NCBI RefSeq assembly: GCF_022662535.1
Contig: NZ_JAKQYM010000009.1
Coordinates: 99,973 to 163,972 of the forward strand
Origin: Polaribacter marinus
Lineage (GTDB): Bacteria > Bacteroidota > Bacteroidia > Flavobacteriales > Flavobacteriaceae
DNA: 64,000 nt
Reading direction: 5' to 3'
Positions 35,898 through 44,799 of the stretch are shown here, piece after piece. Under the pieces are notes generated by a model. That model was not told the origin of the DNA and did not search any database. It saw only the letters and a list, made by a program, of their open reading frames with translations. Position 1 is the first letter of the stretch; each line of letters begins with the position of its first letter. The position numbers and the translations under genes were made by a program.

Positions 35898-38093
35898 CTA
35901 TAATTCATTTATAAAAGGTTGGCTGTAAATTCTTTTCCCTAAAGCTATATTTATTGCGTTAGCAACTGCACCTCCCGCTGGTGGTAAACCAGGTTCTCCT
36001 AAGCCTGTTGGAGATAAATTGTTTTCTACAAAATGAACGGCTACTTTAGGAGTTTCTTGCATTCTTATTAATCTATAGGTATTAAAATTTTTATATTTTG
36101 GTTTTCCTTTATTAAAAGAAAAATCTGCATACATAGCGTGCCCAATTCCATCTATAACGCCCCCTTCAACTTGATTTCTTGCTCCTGTAGGATTTATTAC
36201 AACCCCACAATCTACCGCAACTGTTACTTTTTTAACAATAGGAAAGCCTTCTTTTAAAACAATTTCTGCAATTTCTGCAACATGTGTATTATGGCTATAA
36301 TAAGCAGAAAAACCTTGGAAAACTCCTTTTTCTACTTTCCCCCAATTCCCTTTTTCTTTGACTAACTTAATTGTATCTTCCATTCTTTTCCCTGAATATT
36401 CTATCCTTTTGTCAGTAGTGTTTTTTACATTTTGTAATAAATCTAAACGTAATTGAAGGGCGTCAATATTTAATTCTAAAGCCAATTCATCAAAGAAACT
36501 TTGTTCTGCAAATGCTAAAAAATTAGTATAAGGTGCTCTCCAAGCTCCGGTAGTAATATTGCTTTTGTAATTACTTGTTTCTACCTTAAAATTAGGAATA
36601 CAACCGGCAGGAAAGAAATTAGGAATTAAGCCATACATATTTCCATTAATTGCAGCTTCTTTTAAATGGTATCCTGTTATTTTTCCATCTTTAATTGCAG
36701 CTTTTATTCTGTATTTTATTGCAGGACGATAAACCCCCATGGTCATATCATCTTCTCTTGTAGAAATTAATTTCACAGGTTTTTTAATTGCACTTGAAAT
36801 TTCTGCTGCTTCATATACAAAATCGCCATACAATCTTCTTCCAAAACCTCCACCCATTCTTGTCATTTCTACAGAAACACGATCTAAGTCTACATTTAAC
36901 ATATCTGCAACCACTTTTGCTGCATATTCTGGAGTTTGAACAGGTCCAACTAAATGTACTTTTTCTGAGCTAACATTGGCATAAAAATTCATTGGTTCCA
37001 TACAATTATGAGGCAAAAAAGGAGAGTGATATGTTTTCTCAATTACTTTATCAGCGTTTATGAAAGCCTTTTTTATATTTCCATCTTCTCTTCTTACGTC
37101 AAACTTATTCCCTTCTAAAATTTTAGTTAAAATTGTATCATGATCTTCTGTAGACTCTAGTTTTGAATCTTGTTTCCAAGTTGCAGAAAGAGCTTTTTTC
37201 CCTTTTATGGCAGCCCAAGTATTTTTGGCAACTACCACTACTTTATCGGTTTCAGACATTACAAATGTCCAATCATTTTTACCAGAATTTATATAGTCTC
37301 TTACTTTACCACCAATGGTAATCACATCAATTACTCCTTTCACTTTCTTTGCTTCCGTAGCATCAAAACTATCTAATACTTGACCAAAAGCTGGAGGTCT
37401 TAAAACAGTTGCATATAACATATCTGCTGCTTTATAATCCAATCCAAAAAGAGGTTTTCCGGTAATAATCTTATCAATATCTACATTTACTATTTCTTGT
37501 CCAATGATTGTAAAATCTTTAGCCTCCTTCAATTTTACATTTTCTGGAACCTCTAATAAAGCTGCTTCTTTTACAACATCTCCATATCCTAGTTGATCGC
37601 CATTTGCATTTGTAATAATTCCTTTTGAAGCTTTACAGGTACTTGCATCAACGTTCCACTTTATAGCAGCTGCATTTACTAACATCTGTTTAGCCGTTGC
37701 TCCTGTTTGCCTTAAAGCATCCCATCCAAAGCTAATGGATTGACTTCCACCAGCAAGTTGTCTTTGAAAATTTTTAGTGTCTAACGTAGCTTGCACTACA
37801 TTTACTTTGCTCCATGCTACATCTAATTCTTCTGCAATAATCATTGGCATAGATGTTTTTACACCTTGGCCAATTTCTGGATTTGGCGAAAAAAGAGTAA
37901 CATATCCTTCATCTGAAATTTTTATAAAAGCATTAAAATCATTAAAGTTTAAACTTTTAATATCTACAGGCATTACAGCTTCTGGTTTACAGGCTGTAAG
38001 TAAATTAAAACCAATTAACATTCCACCACTTGCTAAAACTGATGTCTTTAAAAAGTTTCTTCTGCTAAAGTTATATTTATTTTGAGATTCCAT
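35898..38093 (-). CDS. Tat-exported molybdopterin hydroxylase large subunit
   Basis: This 731-residue protein belongs to the xanthine dehydrogenase/aldehyde oxidase molybdenum subunit family, closest in layout to IorB of isoquinoline 1-oxidoreductase. It has a Tat motif SRRNFLK (10-16) and a lipobox LLTAC (Cys35), so it is probably exported folded and lipid-anchored. Family signatures include GPVQTPEYAAKVVADML, RMGGGFGRRLYGD, GAWRAPYTNFLAFAEQSFFDELA in part, and GLGEPGLPPAGGAVANAI near the end, which holds the catalytic Glu. It is downstream of the [2Fe-2S] subunit gene by 19 bp. The substrate, presumably an aldehyde or N-heterocycle, is unknown. Confidence 0.92.
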   Translation of the reverse strand: MESQNKYNFSRRNFLKTSVLASGGMLIGFNLLTACKPEAVMPVDIKSLNFNDFNAFIKISDEGYVTLFSPNPEIGQGVKTSMPMIIAEELDVAWSKVNVVQATLDTKNFQRQLAGGSQSISFGWDALRQTGATAKQMLVNAAAIKWNVDASTCKASKGIITNANGDQLGYGDVVKEAALLEVPENVKLKEAKDFTIIGQEIVNVDIDKIITGKPLFGLDYKAADMLYATVLRPPAFGQVLDSFDATEAKKVKGVIDVITIGGKVRDYINSGKNDWTFVMSETDKVVVVAKNTWAAIKGKKALSATWKQDSKLESTEDHDTILTKILEGNKFDVRREDGNIKKAFINADKVIEKTYHSPFLPHNCMEPMNFYANVSSEKVHLVGPVQTPEYAAKVVADMLNVDLDRVSVEMTRMGGGFGRRLYGDFVYEAAEISSAIKKPVKLISTREDDMTMGVYRPAIKYRIKAAIKDGKITGYHLKEAAINGNMYGLIPNFFPAGCIPNFKVETSNYKSNITTGAWRAPYTNFLAFAEQSFFDELALELNIDALQLRLDLLQNVKNTTDKRIEYSGKRMEDTIKLVKEKGNWGKVEKGVFQGFSAYYSHNTHVAEIAEIVLKEGFPIVKKVTVAVDCGVVINPTGARNQVEGGVIDGIGHAMYADFSFNKGKPKYKNFNTYRLIRMQETPKVAVHFVENNLSPTGLGEPGLPPAGGAVANAINIALGKRIYSQPFINEL

Positions 38094-38112
38094 TTTGTGA
38101 CGTTCTTTTTAA

Positions 38113-38574
38113 TTAAGACATTTTTTCTGCGGCAACTTTTACAGCTTTTTCAATTCTATTGTATGAAGCACATCTGCAAATATTACCATGCATTGCTTCT
38201 CTTATTTCTTCTTTAGAAGGGTTTTTATTTTCTGCTAAAAAAGCAGAAGCAGTCATAATTTGTCCTGCTTGACAATAGCCGCATTGAGGTACATCTATTT
38301 CTTTCCATGCTTCTTGAACAGGATGCTTCCCATCTTCTGATAGACCTTCTATTGTAGTAATTTTAACATCATCTAAAAAAGAAACTTTCATTTGACAACT
38401 TCTAGTAGCAACTCCATCTATATGTACAGTACAAGCTCCGCATTCTGCAATACCGCAACCAAACTTTGTCCCAATCAAATTCAATTCATCTCTTAAAATC
38501 CATAACAAAGGGGTATCGGCATCTGCGGTAACCACTCTTTTTTTTCCATTAATATAAAGTGTGTAATTTAACAT
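38113..38574 (-). CDS. [2Fe-2S] subunit of molybdenum hydroxylase
   Basis: This 153-residue iron-sulfur protein is IorA-like. The plant-type [2Fe-2S] cluster ligands are Cys40, Cys45, Cys48 and Cys60 (GCGIAECGACTV), and the helical-domain cluster ligands are Cys98, Cys101, Cys133 and Cys135 (QCGYCQAGQ and GNICRCASY). It has no signal peptide, so it would be exported as a complex with the Tat-carrying large subunit. It moves electrons from the molybdenum site to an acceptor; no cytochrome or FAD subunit is adjacent. Confidence 0.94.
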   Translation of the reverse strand: MLNYTLYINGKKRVVTADADTPLLWILRDELNLIGTKFGCGIAECGACTVHIDGVATRSCQMKVSFLDDVKITTIEGLSEDGKHPVQEAWKEIDVPQCGYCQAGQIMTASAFLAENKNPSKEEIREAMHGNICRCASYNRIEKAVKVAAEKMS

Positions 38575-38665
38575 AAGTAGCTAATTTTGAATTTGATGTT
38601 GTAAGTTACAAAAAAATAGTACTAATTTTTCGTTTGCTAAAAATTTGAAAGTTAATTAACAATAA

Positions 38666-38694
38666 AAAAAGCCACTTTTAAAAAGCAGCTTTTT
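38666..38694 (-). terminator. Candidate terminator of ssb
   Basis: On the minus strand AAAAAGC and GCTTTTT pair around a roughly 15-nt loop that contains a smaller stem, followed by a T run. It lies 24 bp beyond the ssb stop codon. Confidence 0.5.
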
Positions 38695-38718
38695 AATTTT
38701 CACAAAACTATACGCAAA

Positions 38719-39054
38719 CTATTTTGTTCCTAACATCAACAACTCATTACAAACTACTTCTGTAATGTATTTTTTTTCTCCTTCCTTAGTTTCATAACTT
38801 CTAGAAGTTAATTTTCCCTCAATAGCAACTTCACTTCCTTTTTCTAAATATTTTTCAACAATTTCTGCTGTTTTATTCCAAGCAACAATATTATGCCATT
38901 GCGTGTCTGTTACCTTTTCGCCTTGGGCGTTTTTATAAGTTTCATTTGTTGCTATAGAAAATTTAGCCAGTTTTTTACCACTATCTAAAGTGATGATTTC
39001 CGGATTATTTCCTAGGTTTCCAATTAACTGTACTTTGTTTCTTAACGTACTCAT
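38719..39054 (-). CDS. ssb: Short single-stranded DNA-binding protein
   Basis: This 111-residue OB-fold protein binds ssDNA. It has the SSB core: MSTLRNKVQLIGNLGNNPEI in part, SIATNETYKNAQGEKVTDTQWHNIVAWN in part, and YLEKGSEVAIEGKL. The start at 39054 fits the family; an upstream ATG would add 18 unrelated residues. It ends NELLMLGTK soon after the OB-fold, so it lacks the flexible linker and acidic DDDIPF-type tip of housekeeping SSB. It is probably a paralogue with no direct partner recruitment. Confidence 0.92.
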   Translation of the reverse strand: MSTLRNKVQLIGNLGNNPEIITLDSGKKLAKFSIATNETYKNAQGEKVTDTQWHNIVAWNKTAEIVEKYLEKGSEVAIEGKLTSRSYETKEGEKKYITEVVCNELLMLGTK

Positions 39055-39105
39055 AAGATAAGTTTTTAAATTATTATTTGTTTTTGTCAATTCGTTTTGA
39101 CACTG

Positions 39106-39113
39106 CAAAATTA
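39106..39113 (-). promoter_or_regulatory. -7 element of ssb promoter
   Basis: On the minus strand TAATTTTG matches TAnnTTTG and lies about 51 bp before the ssb start codon. No well-spaced -33 element is seen. Confidence 0.35.
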
Positions 39114-39142
39114 CGACAGCATTAAAGTTTTATTCGGTTACA

Positions 39143-39170
39143 AAACAATTACTTTCGTATGTAATTGTTT
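39143..39170. promoter_or_regulatory. Dyad between ssb and zinc-ribbon gene
   Basis: AAACAATTAC and GTAATTGTTT form an exact 10-bp inverted repeat around the 8-nt spacer TTTCGTAT. It lies between two divergent genes and just before a promoter, so it could be an operator for one or both. No regulator is evident. Confidence 0.45.
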
Positions 39171-39177
39171 GTAGTCG

Positions 39178-39207
39178 TTTGTAAACGGATAATTTTATTT
39201 ATATTTG
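39178..39207 (+). promoter_or_regulatory. Promoter of zinc-ribbon gene, possibly leaderless
   Basis: TTTG at 39178-39181 and TATATTTG at 39200-39207 with an 18-bp spacer match both Bacteroidetes promoter elements. The ATG follows 5 bp after the -7 box, so the transcript would start at or beside the start codon. Confidence 0.6.
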
Positions 39208-39211
39208 AAAT

Positions 39212-39565
39212 ATGGATACAAGACAATGTTTAGAATGTAATGAGCCTGTAAAAGGTAGAATAGACAAGAAATTTTGCTCTGATTATTGTAGAAACGCATA
39301 TAATAACAGGGTAAATAAAGACAGTAAAAATTTAATTAGAAACATCAACAATCGTCTTAGAAAAAATTATAAAATTTTATCTGAATTAAATGTATCTGGA
39401 AAAACAAAAGTTACTAGATCTAAATTATATGATAGAGGTTTTGATTTTCAATTTTTTACATCGCTTTATAAAACCAAAACAGGAAACACTTATTTTTATA
39501 TTTATGACCAAGGGTATTTACCTTTAGAAAATGAAACATTTTTATTAATAAAAAAAGAAACTTAA
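39212..39565 (+). CDS. Zinc-ribbon protein of unknown function
   Basis: This 117-residue protein has an N-terminal four-cysteine zinc ribbon (CLECNEPVKG, then FCSDYCRNAYNNR) followed by a basic region with KNLIRNINNRLRKNY. The C-terminal half (FQFFTSLYKTKTGNTYFYIYDQGY) is conserved-looking and aromatic. The basic helix and zinc ribbon suggest nucleic-acid binding. The family is not one I can name. A membrane coiled-coil protein gene follows after 1 bp, suggesting coupling. Confidence 0.78.
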   Translation: MDTRQCLECNEPVKGRIDKKFCSDYCRNAYNNRVNKDSKNLIRNINNRLRKNYKILSELNVSGKTKVTRSKLYDRGFDFQFFTSLYKTKTGNTYFYIYDQGYLPLENETFLLIKKET

Positions 39566-39566
39566 T

Positions 39567-39869
39567 ATGAAAAAGAAATCAAGTATTTTAACATTAGTCA
39601 TTATAATTATTGCTGTAGTTGGTTTACGCTTGTATAAAAAATATGACAGACAACAAGTTCTTAAAAAGCAAAATGAAAAAAATATTGAGCTTTATAAAAA
39701 AACTCAAAAAAATCAACGAGAAAAAGACTTAGCAATCCAAAAAGAAAAAACACAAAAAAGATTAGATTCTATAAATGCATTTAAAAAAGCAGAAATGGAT
39801 GCTAAAATGAAAGAACTAAAAAAAGCTCAGAAAAAAATTCAAGCTGAAATAGATGCAAAAAAGAAATAA
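39567..39869 (+). CDS. Membrane-anchored Lys-rich coiled-coil protein
   Basis: This 100-residue protein has an N-terminal transmembrane helix (ILTLVIIIIAVVGLRLY) and then an almost purely charged, Lys/Gln/Glu-rich helix that should form a coiled coil. There are no cysteines and no catalytic motif. It starts 1 bp after the zinc-ribbon gene stop and is likely cotranscribed. The function is unknown. Confidence 0.65.
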   Translation: MKKKSSILTLVIIIIAVVGLRLYKKYDRQQVLKKQNEKNIELYKKTQKNQREKDLAIQKEKTQKRLDSINAFKKAEMDAKMKELKKAQKKIQAEIDAKKK

Positions 39870-39870
39870 A

Positions 39871-40338
39871 TTATTTCCAAGTACTACCTTGAACTTTAAT
39901 TGCAGCTTTTAAAACATCTTTCTGACTTAATTGACCTATTAATTTTCCGTTTTCTACAACCGGAAATCTTCTTCTGTGAGAACTAATAAACTTAAAGGCT
40001 GCATCAAAAATATTCATGTTTTTATCAATTGTATCTACATCTTTCACCATGTATTTACCTACAGTATTATTGATGTCTGAAGGCATATTGTAATATTTAC
40101 TTTCAGAAATATGTTTAATACAATCTGTTTCAGAAATAATTCCAATTAACTCATTTTTATCATTAACTACAGGTCCTCCAGAAATTTTATATGTAATTAA
40201 CTGGTTAATCACATGATCTAAAGAGTCTTCTGCTTTAAAAACAATTAATTTTGTTGTCATATAATCAGAAACTAAAATCTCTGATTTTTCTTTTTCTTTT
40301 GAGGTATCTCTCTTGCCTTGAAAACTTTTTATTGCCAT
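39871..40338 (-). CDS. CBS domain protein
   Basis: This 155-residue protein has two CBS motifs: residues of about 25-85 (VSDYMTTKLIVFKAEDSLDHV, in part, and GGPVVNDKNELIGIISETDC) and about 90-150 (MVKDVDTIDKNMNIFDAAFK, in part, and RRFPVVENGKLIGQLSQKDVL). A paired CBS module (Bateman module) usually binds adenine nucleotides and regulates other proteins. No effector domain is attached, so it is a stand-alone sensor. It converges with the preceding membrane coiled-coil gene with only 1 bp between stop codons. Confidence 0.92.
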   Translation of the reverse strand: MAIKSFQGKRDTSKEKEKSEILVSDYMTTKLIVFKAEDSLDHVINQLITYKISGGPVVNDKNELIGIISETDCIKHISESKYYNMPSDINNTVGKYMVKDVDTIDKNMNIFDAAFKFISSHRRRFPVVENGKLIGQLSQKDVLKAAIKVQGSTWK

Positions 40339-40391
40339 AATAGTTGGTTTTAATAGACCTAAAATACTGATTTTTAGCTATATTATTACAA

Positions 40392-40423
40392 TTTGTTCAC
40401 ATTTTTTTTATTTCATACATTTA
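40392..40423 (+). promoter_or_regulatory. Promoter of M28 peptidase gene
   Basis: TTTG at 40392 and TACATTTA at 40416-40423 with a 20-bp spacer match the Bacteroidetes pattern except for the last base. The start codon follows at 40442. Confidence 0.5.
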
Positions 40424-40441
40424 TAAAAATTTATTTCATAC

Positions 40442-42739
40442 ATGAAAGCATTTTCTTCTCTTATCTCAATTCTTATAATTTTAGGTGTAATTTATTGGAG
40501 TTTTTCTGATGCAAAACCTTCTATATCGAATAAGGATACAGCTTTAAAAACGGAGTTTTCTCTAGACAATGCTCTTTTTCACCTAAAAAAAATAAGTGAA
40601 AAATCTCATCATGTAGGTTCTGACGAACATAAAATTGTTCAGAATTATATTGTAGAAGAGCTTCAAAAAATGGGATTTCAAACCGAAATTCAAACTCAAA
40701 CTGCCATTAACAAAAAATGGTTTGCGGCAACAACTGCAGAAAACATTATTGCGCGTTTAAAAGGCTCTGAAAATGGGAAAGCTTTAATGTTACTTACACA
40801 TTATGATTCTAGTCCACACTCCTCTTTAGGTGCAAGTGATGCCGGTTCTGGTGTTGTAACAATTTTAGAAGGCATGAGGGCTTACTTAGCTAAAAATGAA
40901 ACACCGAAAAACGACATTGTTCTCTTAATTTCTGATGCAGAAGAATTAGGATTGTTAGGTGCTCAGGCATTTGTTGATGCACATAAATGGACAAAAGAGG
41001 TTGGTTTAGTTTTAAATTTTGAAGCTAGAGGAAGTGGCGGACCAAGCTATATGTTGATGGAAACAAATGGGAAAAACAGTAAATTATTATCAGAATTTTT
41101 AGCTGCAAAACCTAATTTTCCGATTGCAAATTCGCTAATGTATAGTATCTACAAGAAGCTCCCAAACGATACAGATTTAACCGTTTTTAGAGAAAATGCA
41201 AACATAAATGGCTTTAACTTTGCCTTTATTGGAGATCATTTCGATTATCATACCGCACAAGATTCTTATGCCAGATTAGATAGAGAAACCCTATTACATC
41301 AGGCAGATTATTTAACAACTACCTTAAATTATTTTGCAAATTCAGATATATCAAACTTAAGCTCTGAAGAAGATTTTGTTTATGTTAACTTTCCGTTTAT
41401 AAAAATGTTAACCTTTCCCTTTTCTTGGGTTTCACCTATGTCAATAGGCTCTCTAATTATTTTTATTATTTTACTTTTCTTCGGAATTTCGATGAATAAA
41501 ATAACTGTAAAAGGTCTTTTTAAAGGCTTTATTCCTTTTATTATTTCTGTTCTTTTATGTGGAGGAATTTCTTTTGGTTTATGGAAATTGTTGTTAATTA
41601 TTCACCCACAGTACCAAGATATTTTACATGGGTTTACCTATAATGGTTATACCTATATTGCCGCTTTTGTATTCTTAAACCTTTGGATTTTATTTAAAAT
41701 TTATAAATACTTTTTAAAGCAAGAAAAAACTACAGATTTATTAATTGCTCCTATTTTTATTTGGCTAGTTATAAACTTTCTAATTAGCAACTCTTTAAAA
41801 GGTGCAGGTTTTTTCATTATTCCTGTTTTTGCAGCTTTATTAATTTTAGCAATTGCTGTTTTTTTAAATTTAGAAGACAAATCAAAACGTATTTTATTTA
41901 CCCTTCTATCTATTCCAACCATTTACATTTTTGCTCCATTAATTAAGATGTTTCCCGTTGGTTTAGGTTTAAAAAGTTTATTTATAAGCGGAATCATCAT
42001 TGCCTTAATTTTTGGTTTGATGGTACTAACATTTTATCAAAAAAAATCTTTTTGGATGCAAAAAACTGTTGGTTTTTTAACAATTCTGTTCTTTGGTATC
42101 GCAACATATAACAGTGGTTTTTCTATTGATAAGAAAAAACCAAACAGTATCGTTTACATTCAGAATAATGATACTAAAACAGCTTATTATGGAACTTACA
42201 ATTCATCTTTAGATGAATACACAAAGCAAATCTTTGATGAAAACGCCATAAAAGGAAGTATTGTAAATGCAGAAACAAAAAGTAAATACAATACGCGTTT
42301 TAAGTATCATAAGAAAATAACTTTTAAAAATATTTCTACCTCAGAAGTTACAATAGAAATGGATACTTTAATTGGAGATAAACGCTTTCTAGAAGTAAGT
42401 ATTCTGCCAACAAGAAAAATAAACAAGTTTGAGTTTATCACAAAAAAAGAGCTTAAATTACATCAATTTAAAGTAAACGACGTATTGGTAAATGATGGAA
42501 AAGTATACAATATAAAAGGTGGCACTTTTTTAGTTTATCATGTAGCCAATCAAGATAAAAAAATAAACCTTTCTTTTACTCTTTTAAAGAATGAAAAACT
42601 AGATTTAATTTTAAATGAAATCTCTTATGATTTATTAGAAAACCCTAATTTTTCTTTAATACCAAGAACAGAAGAAATGATGCCTATGCCCTTTGTAACA
42701 AATGATGCAATAATAATATCTAAAAAATTAAACCTATAG
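40442..42739 (+). CDS. Membrane M28 family metallopeptidase
   Basis: This 765-residue protein has an N-terminal membrane anchor, an M28 aminopeptidase domain (about 30-300) and about eight to nine transmembrane helices, then a soluble C-terminal domain. Zinc ligands are visible as His120 (LLTHYDSS), Asp133 (ASDAGSG), Glu167/Glu168 (SDAEELG), Glu194 (NFEARG) and His270 (FDYHTAQDS). The architecture resembles eukaryotic ERMP1-type peptidases. It should cleave N-terminal residues from periplasmic peptides. It is a single gene with its own promoter and a shared terminator. Confidence 0.92.
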   Translation: MKAFSSLISILIILGVIYWSFSDAKPSISNKDTALKTEFSLDNALFHLKKISEKSHHVGSDEHKIVQNYIVEELQKMGFQTEIQTQTAINKKWFAATTAENIIARLKGSENGKALMLLTHYDSSPHSSLGASDAGSGVVTILEGMRAYLAKNETPKNDIVLLISDAEELGLLGAQAFVDAHKWTKEVGLVLNFEARGSGGPSYMLMETNGKNSKLLSEFLAAKPNFPIANSLMYSIYKKLPNDTDLTVFRENANINGFNFAFIGDHFDYHTAQDSYARLDRETLLHQADYLTTTLNYFANSDISNLSSEEDFVYVNFPFIKMLTFPFSWVSPMSIGSLIIFIILLFFGISMNKITVKGLFKGFIPFIISVLLCGGISFGLWKLLLIIHPQYQDILHGFTYNGYTYIAAFVFLNLWILFKIYKYFLKQEKTTDLLIAPIFIWLVINFLISNSLKGAGFFIIPVFAALLILAIAVFLNLEDKSKRILFTLLSIPTIYIFAPLIKMFPVGLGLKSLFISGIIIALIFGLMVLTFYQKKSFWMQKTVGFLTILFFGIATYNSGFSIDKKKPNSIVYIQNNDTKTAYYGTYNSSLDEYTKQIFDENAIKGSIVNAETKSKYNTRFKYHKKITFKNISTSEVTIEMDTLIGDKRFLEVSILPTRKINKFEFITKKELKLHQFKVNDVLVNDGKVYNIKGGTFLVYHVANQDKKINLSFTLLKNEKLDLILNEISYDLLENPNFSLIPRTEEMMPMPFVTNDAIIISKKLNL

Positions 42740-42749
42740 TATACAATAT

Positions 42750-42784
42750 AAAAAAGCATCCTAAAAAATTAGAATGCTTTTTTA
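42750..42784 (+). terminator. Bidirectional terminator
   Basis: AAAAAGCAT and ATGCTTTTT, plus CTAA and TTAG inside, form a long AT-rich stem between convergent genes (M28 peptidase and pyruvate kinase). Confidence 0.8.
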
Positions 42785-42807
42785 AATATTAATAATAAGG
42801 CCTGCAG

Positions 42808-44235
42808 TTAATCTATTTCAGATACACGTAAGGTATTTACCATTCCTTTAGCTTCAACAGGCATAGAAGTAAGGTTTATCATTAAATCACCACGTTTTAC
42901 AAAACCTTTAGATTTAGAAATTTCATTAATATCTACAACGGTATCATCTGTACTTAGATTCTTATCATAATAAAAAGCTCTAACACCCCAAAGTAAATTT
43001 AATTTTCCTAAAATTCTTCTTTCTGAAGAAAATGCTAATACATGAGATTTTGGTCTCCAAGCAGAAATTTGAAAAGCAGTATATCCACTATTTGTCAATG
43101 TAGAAATTGCTGCTGCATCTGTATCATTTGCCATTAATGCAGCGTGATAACAAATTGATTTTGTCACAAATCTATTTGTTCTAATATGAGGAGCGTTTTG
43201 AGGTACTTCTATTAAAGAAGAGTGTTCTACGCTATTAATAATCTCTGTCATTTTTTGAATAACCCTTAAAGGATGTTTCCCAACAGAAGTTTCTCCAGAT
43301 AACATAACTGCATCTGCACCATCCATAATAGAATTGGCAACATCATTAACTTCTGCTCTTGTTGGTACAGAGTTATCAATCATCGTTTCCATCATTTGAG
43401 TTGCAATAATTACAGGAATTCTTGCTCTTTTTGCTCTATGAACCAACATTTTTTGAATTAATGGTACCTCTTGCATTGGTATTTCTACCCCTAAATCTCC
43501 ACGAGCAACCATTAATCCATCGCAATACGGAATTAATGCGTCAATATTTTCTACAGCCTCTGGCTTCTCTATTTTTGCAATTACAGGTACTCTGTATTCT
43601 GAGTGTTGATCAATTAAATCGCGTAACATTCTTAAATCGTCTGGAGTTCTAACAAAAGACAAAGCAATCCAATCTACTTCTTGCTCTAAAGCAAAAACAG
43701 CATCATTCATATCTTTTTCTGTCAAGGCAGGTAATGATATAGCTGTGTTAGGTAAATTAACTCCTTTTTTAGATTTTAAAGCACCACCAACAATTACTTT
43801 TGTTACAACTTCTGTCTTTTTATCAGCAGAAATTACTTCAAATAATAATTTACCATCATCTACTAAAATTTGTTCTCCTGCTTTTACATCTTTAGGAAAA
43901 CGTTGGTACGTCATAAAGGCTTTTTCTTTAGTTCCAATACATTGTTCTGTAGTAAAAGTAAAGGTGTCTCCATCCTTAAGAACTACATCGTCTTCCATAA
44001 CTCCAACACGAAGTTTCGGCCCTTGTAAGTCTCCTAAAATTGCAACATTATATCCTTTTTCTTCATTAATTTCTCTAATTATTTTTACCTTTCTCTTTAC
44101 ATCTTCATAATCTGCATGAGAAAAATTAATTCTAAAAACATTAACTCCTGCAGTTGCTAAATCTGTTAAGATTTCTTTCGTATCTGTTGCGGGTCCTAAT
44201 GTAGCTACAATCTTAGTTTTTTTATTATTTGGCAT
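42808..44235 (-). CDS. pyk: Pyruvate kinase
   Basis: This 475-residue enzyme makes pyruvate and ATP from phosphoenolpyruvate in glycolysis. Typical motifs are KIVATLGPATDTKE at the start, NVFRINFSHADYEDVK, DLQGPKLRVG, the metal-binding ARGDLGVEIP and IIATQMMETMI. The length fits bacterial type. It is the last gene of the acpP-fabF-rnc-IPExxxVDY-pyk cluster on the minus strand, 2 bp after the IPExxxVDY gene. Confidence 0.97.
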   Translation of the reverse strand: MPNNKKTKIVATLGPATDTKEILTDLATAGVNVFRINFSHADYEDVKRKVKIIREINEEKGYNVAILGDLQGPKLRVGVMEDDVVLKDGDTFTFTTEQCIGTKEKAFMTYQRFPKDVKAGEQILVDDGKLLFEVISADKKTEVVTKVIVGGALKSKKGVNLPNTAISLPALTEKDMNDAVFALEQEVDWIALSFVRTPDDLRMLRDLIDQHSEYRVPVIAKIEKPEAVENIDALIPYCDGLMVARGDLGVEIPMQEVPLIQKMLVHRAKRARIPVIIATQMMETMIDNSVPTRAEVNDVANSIMDGADAVMLSGETSVGKHPLRVIQKMTEIINSVEHSSLIEVPQNAPHIRTNRFVTKSICYHAALMANDTDAAAISTLTNSGYTAFQISAWRPKSHVLAFSSERRILGKLNLLWGVRAFYYDKNLSTDDTVVDINEISKSKGFVKRGDLMINLTSMPVEAKGMVNTLRVSEID

Positions 44236-44237
44236 AT

Positions 44238-44708
44238 TTAAAATATTAAAAAGTCTTTAGACTTTAATGTTTGTTTATCAACATAATAAGAAGTTATTAC
44301 TTGATCTATTTTTTTGATTTTCTCTATCGTTTCTACAACAAAACTATGTGATACATCTCCAGAAATTTTAATAAAAAAATCTATTTTTTTCTTTTCTGGA
44401 ATTAAGTAGGTTTTTATTTCTGATGTAAGTAAAAGTTCATTTGATGTTGTTTGGTATTCTCTTTTAAAGCTGTTTGCTATTAAAAACCAATCAAAATCGT
44501 ATTCTGTGTTAGAATAATTAAAGACTGAAAAAGAAGCTTTATTTTCGAAATTCTCAAACTCTAAGTTTTCTTTAGATTTATAAAAACTTGTATTTAGATT
44601 TTTATTCAATAAATAAGCCAACCTATAGTCTTCTAGAGTTGTGTGAATACCAATTAAAGAATACTCTTCTTGACAAAAATCATCTAAACCTAGAGAATGA
44701 ATTTGCAT
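44238..44708 (-). CDS. IPExxxVDY family protein
   Basis: This 156-residue cytoplasmic protein carries the family's namesake motif as IPEKKKIDF at residues 103-111. Members occur in Bacteroidetes next to ribonuclease III and pyruvate kinase, exactly as here. The function is not known. The gene is 91 bp after rnc and 2 bp before pyk, so it probably has its own or a shared promoter region. No enzyme motif is seen. Confidence 0.9.
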   Translation of the reverse strand: MQIHSLGLDDFCQEEYSLIGIHTTLEDYRLAYLLNKNLNTSFYKSKENLEFENFENKASFSVFNYSNTEYDFDWFLIANSFKREYQTTSNELLLTSEIKTYLIPEKKKIDFFIKISGDVSHSFVVETIEKIKKIDQVITSYYVDKQTLKSKDFLIF

Positions 44709-44799
44709 AAATAATAACTCTTTTTTTAGTTTTTATAAGATGCTAAATTACTAATAGTTTGCGAGTTTTACTTGAAAATTAACGAAAACGTTGTCGTAG

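Noticed and set aside
36739..38085. Several plus-strand open frames opposite the molybdenum hydroxylase gene
   Set aside because: They lie antisense to a gene with clear family motifs and show no protein-like pattern of their own.
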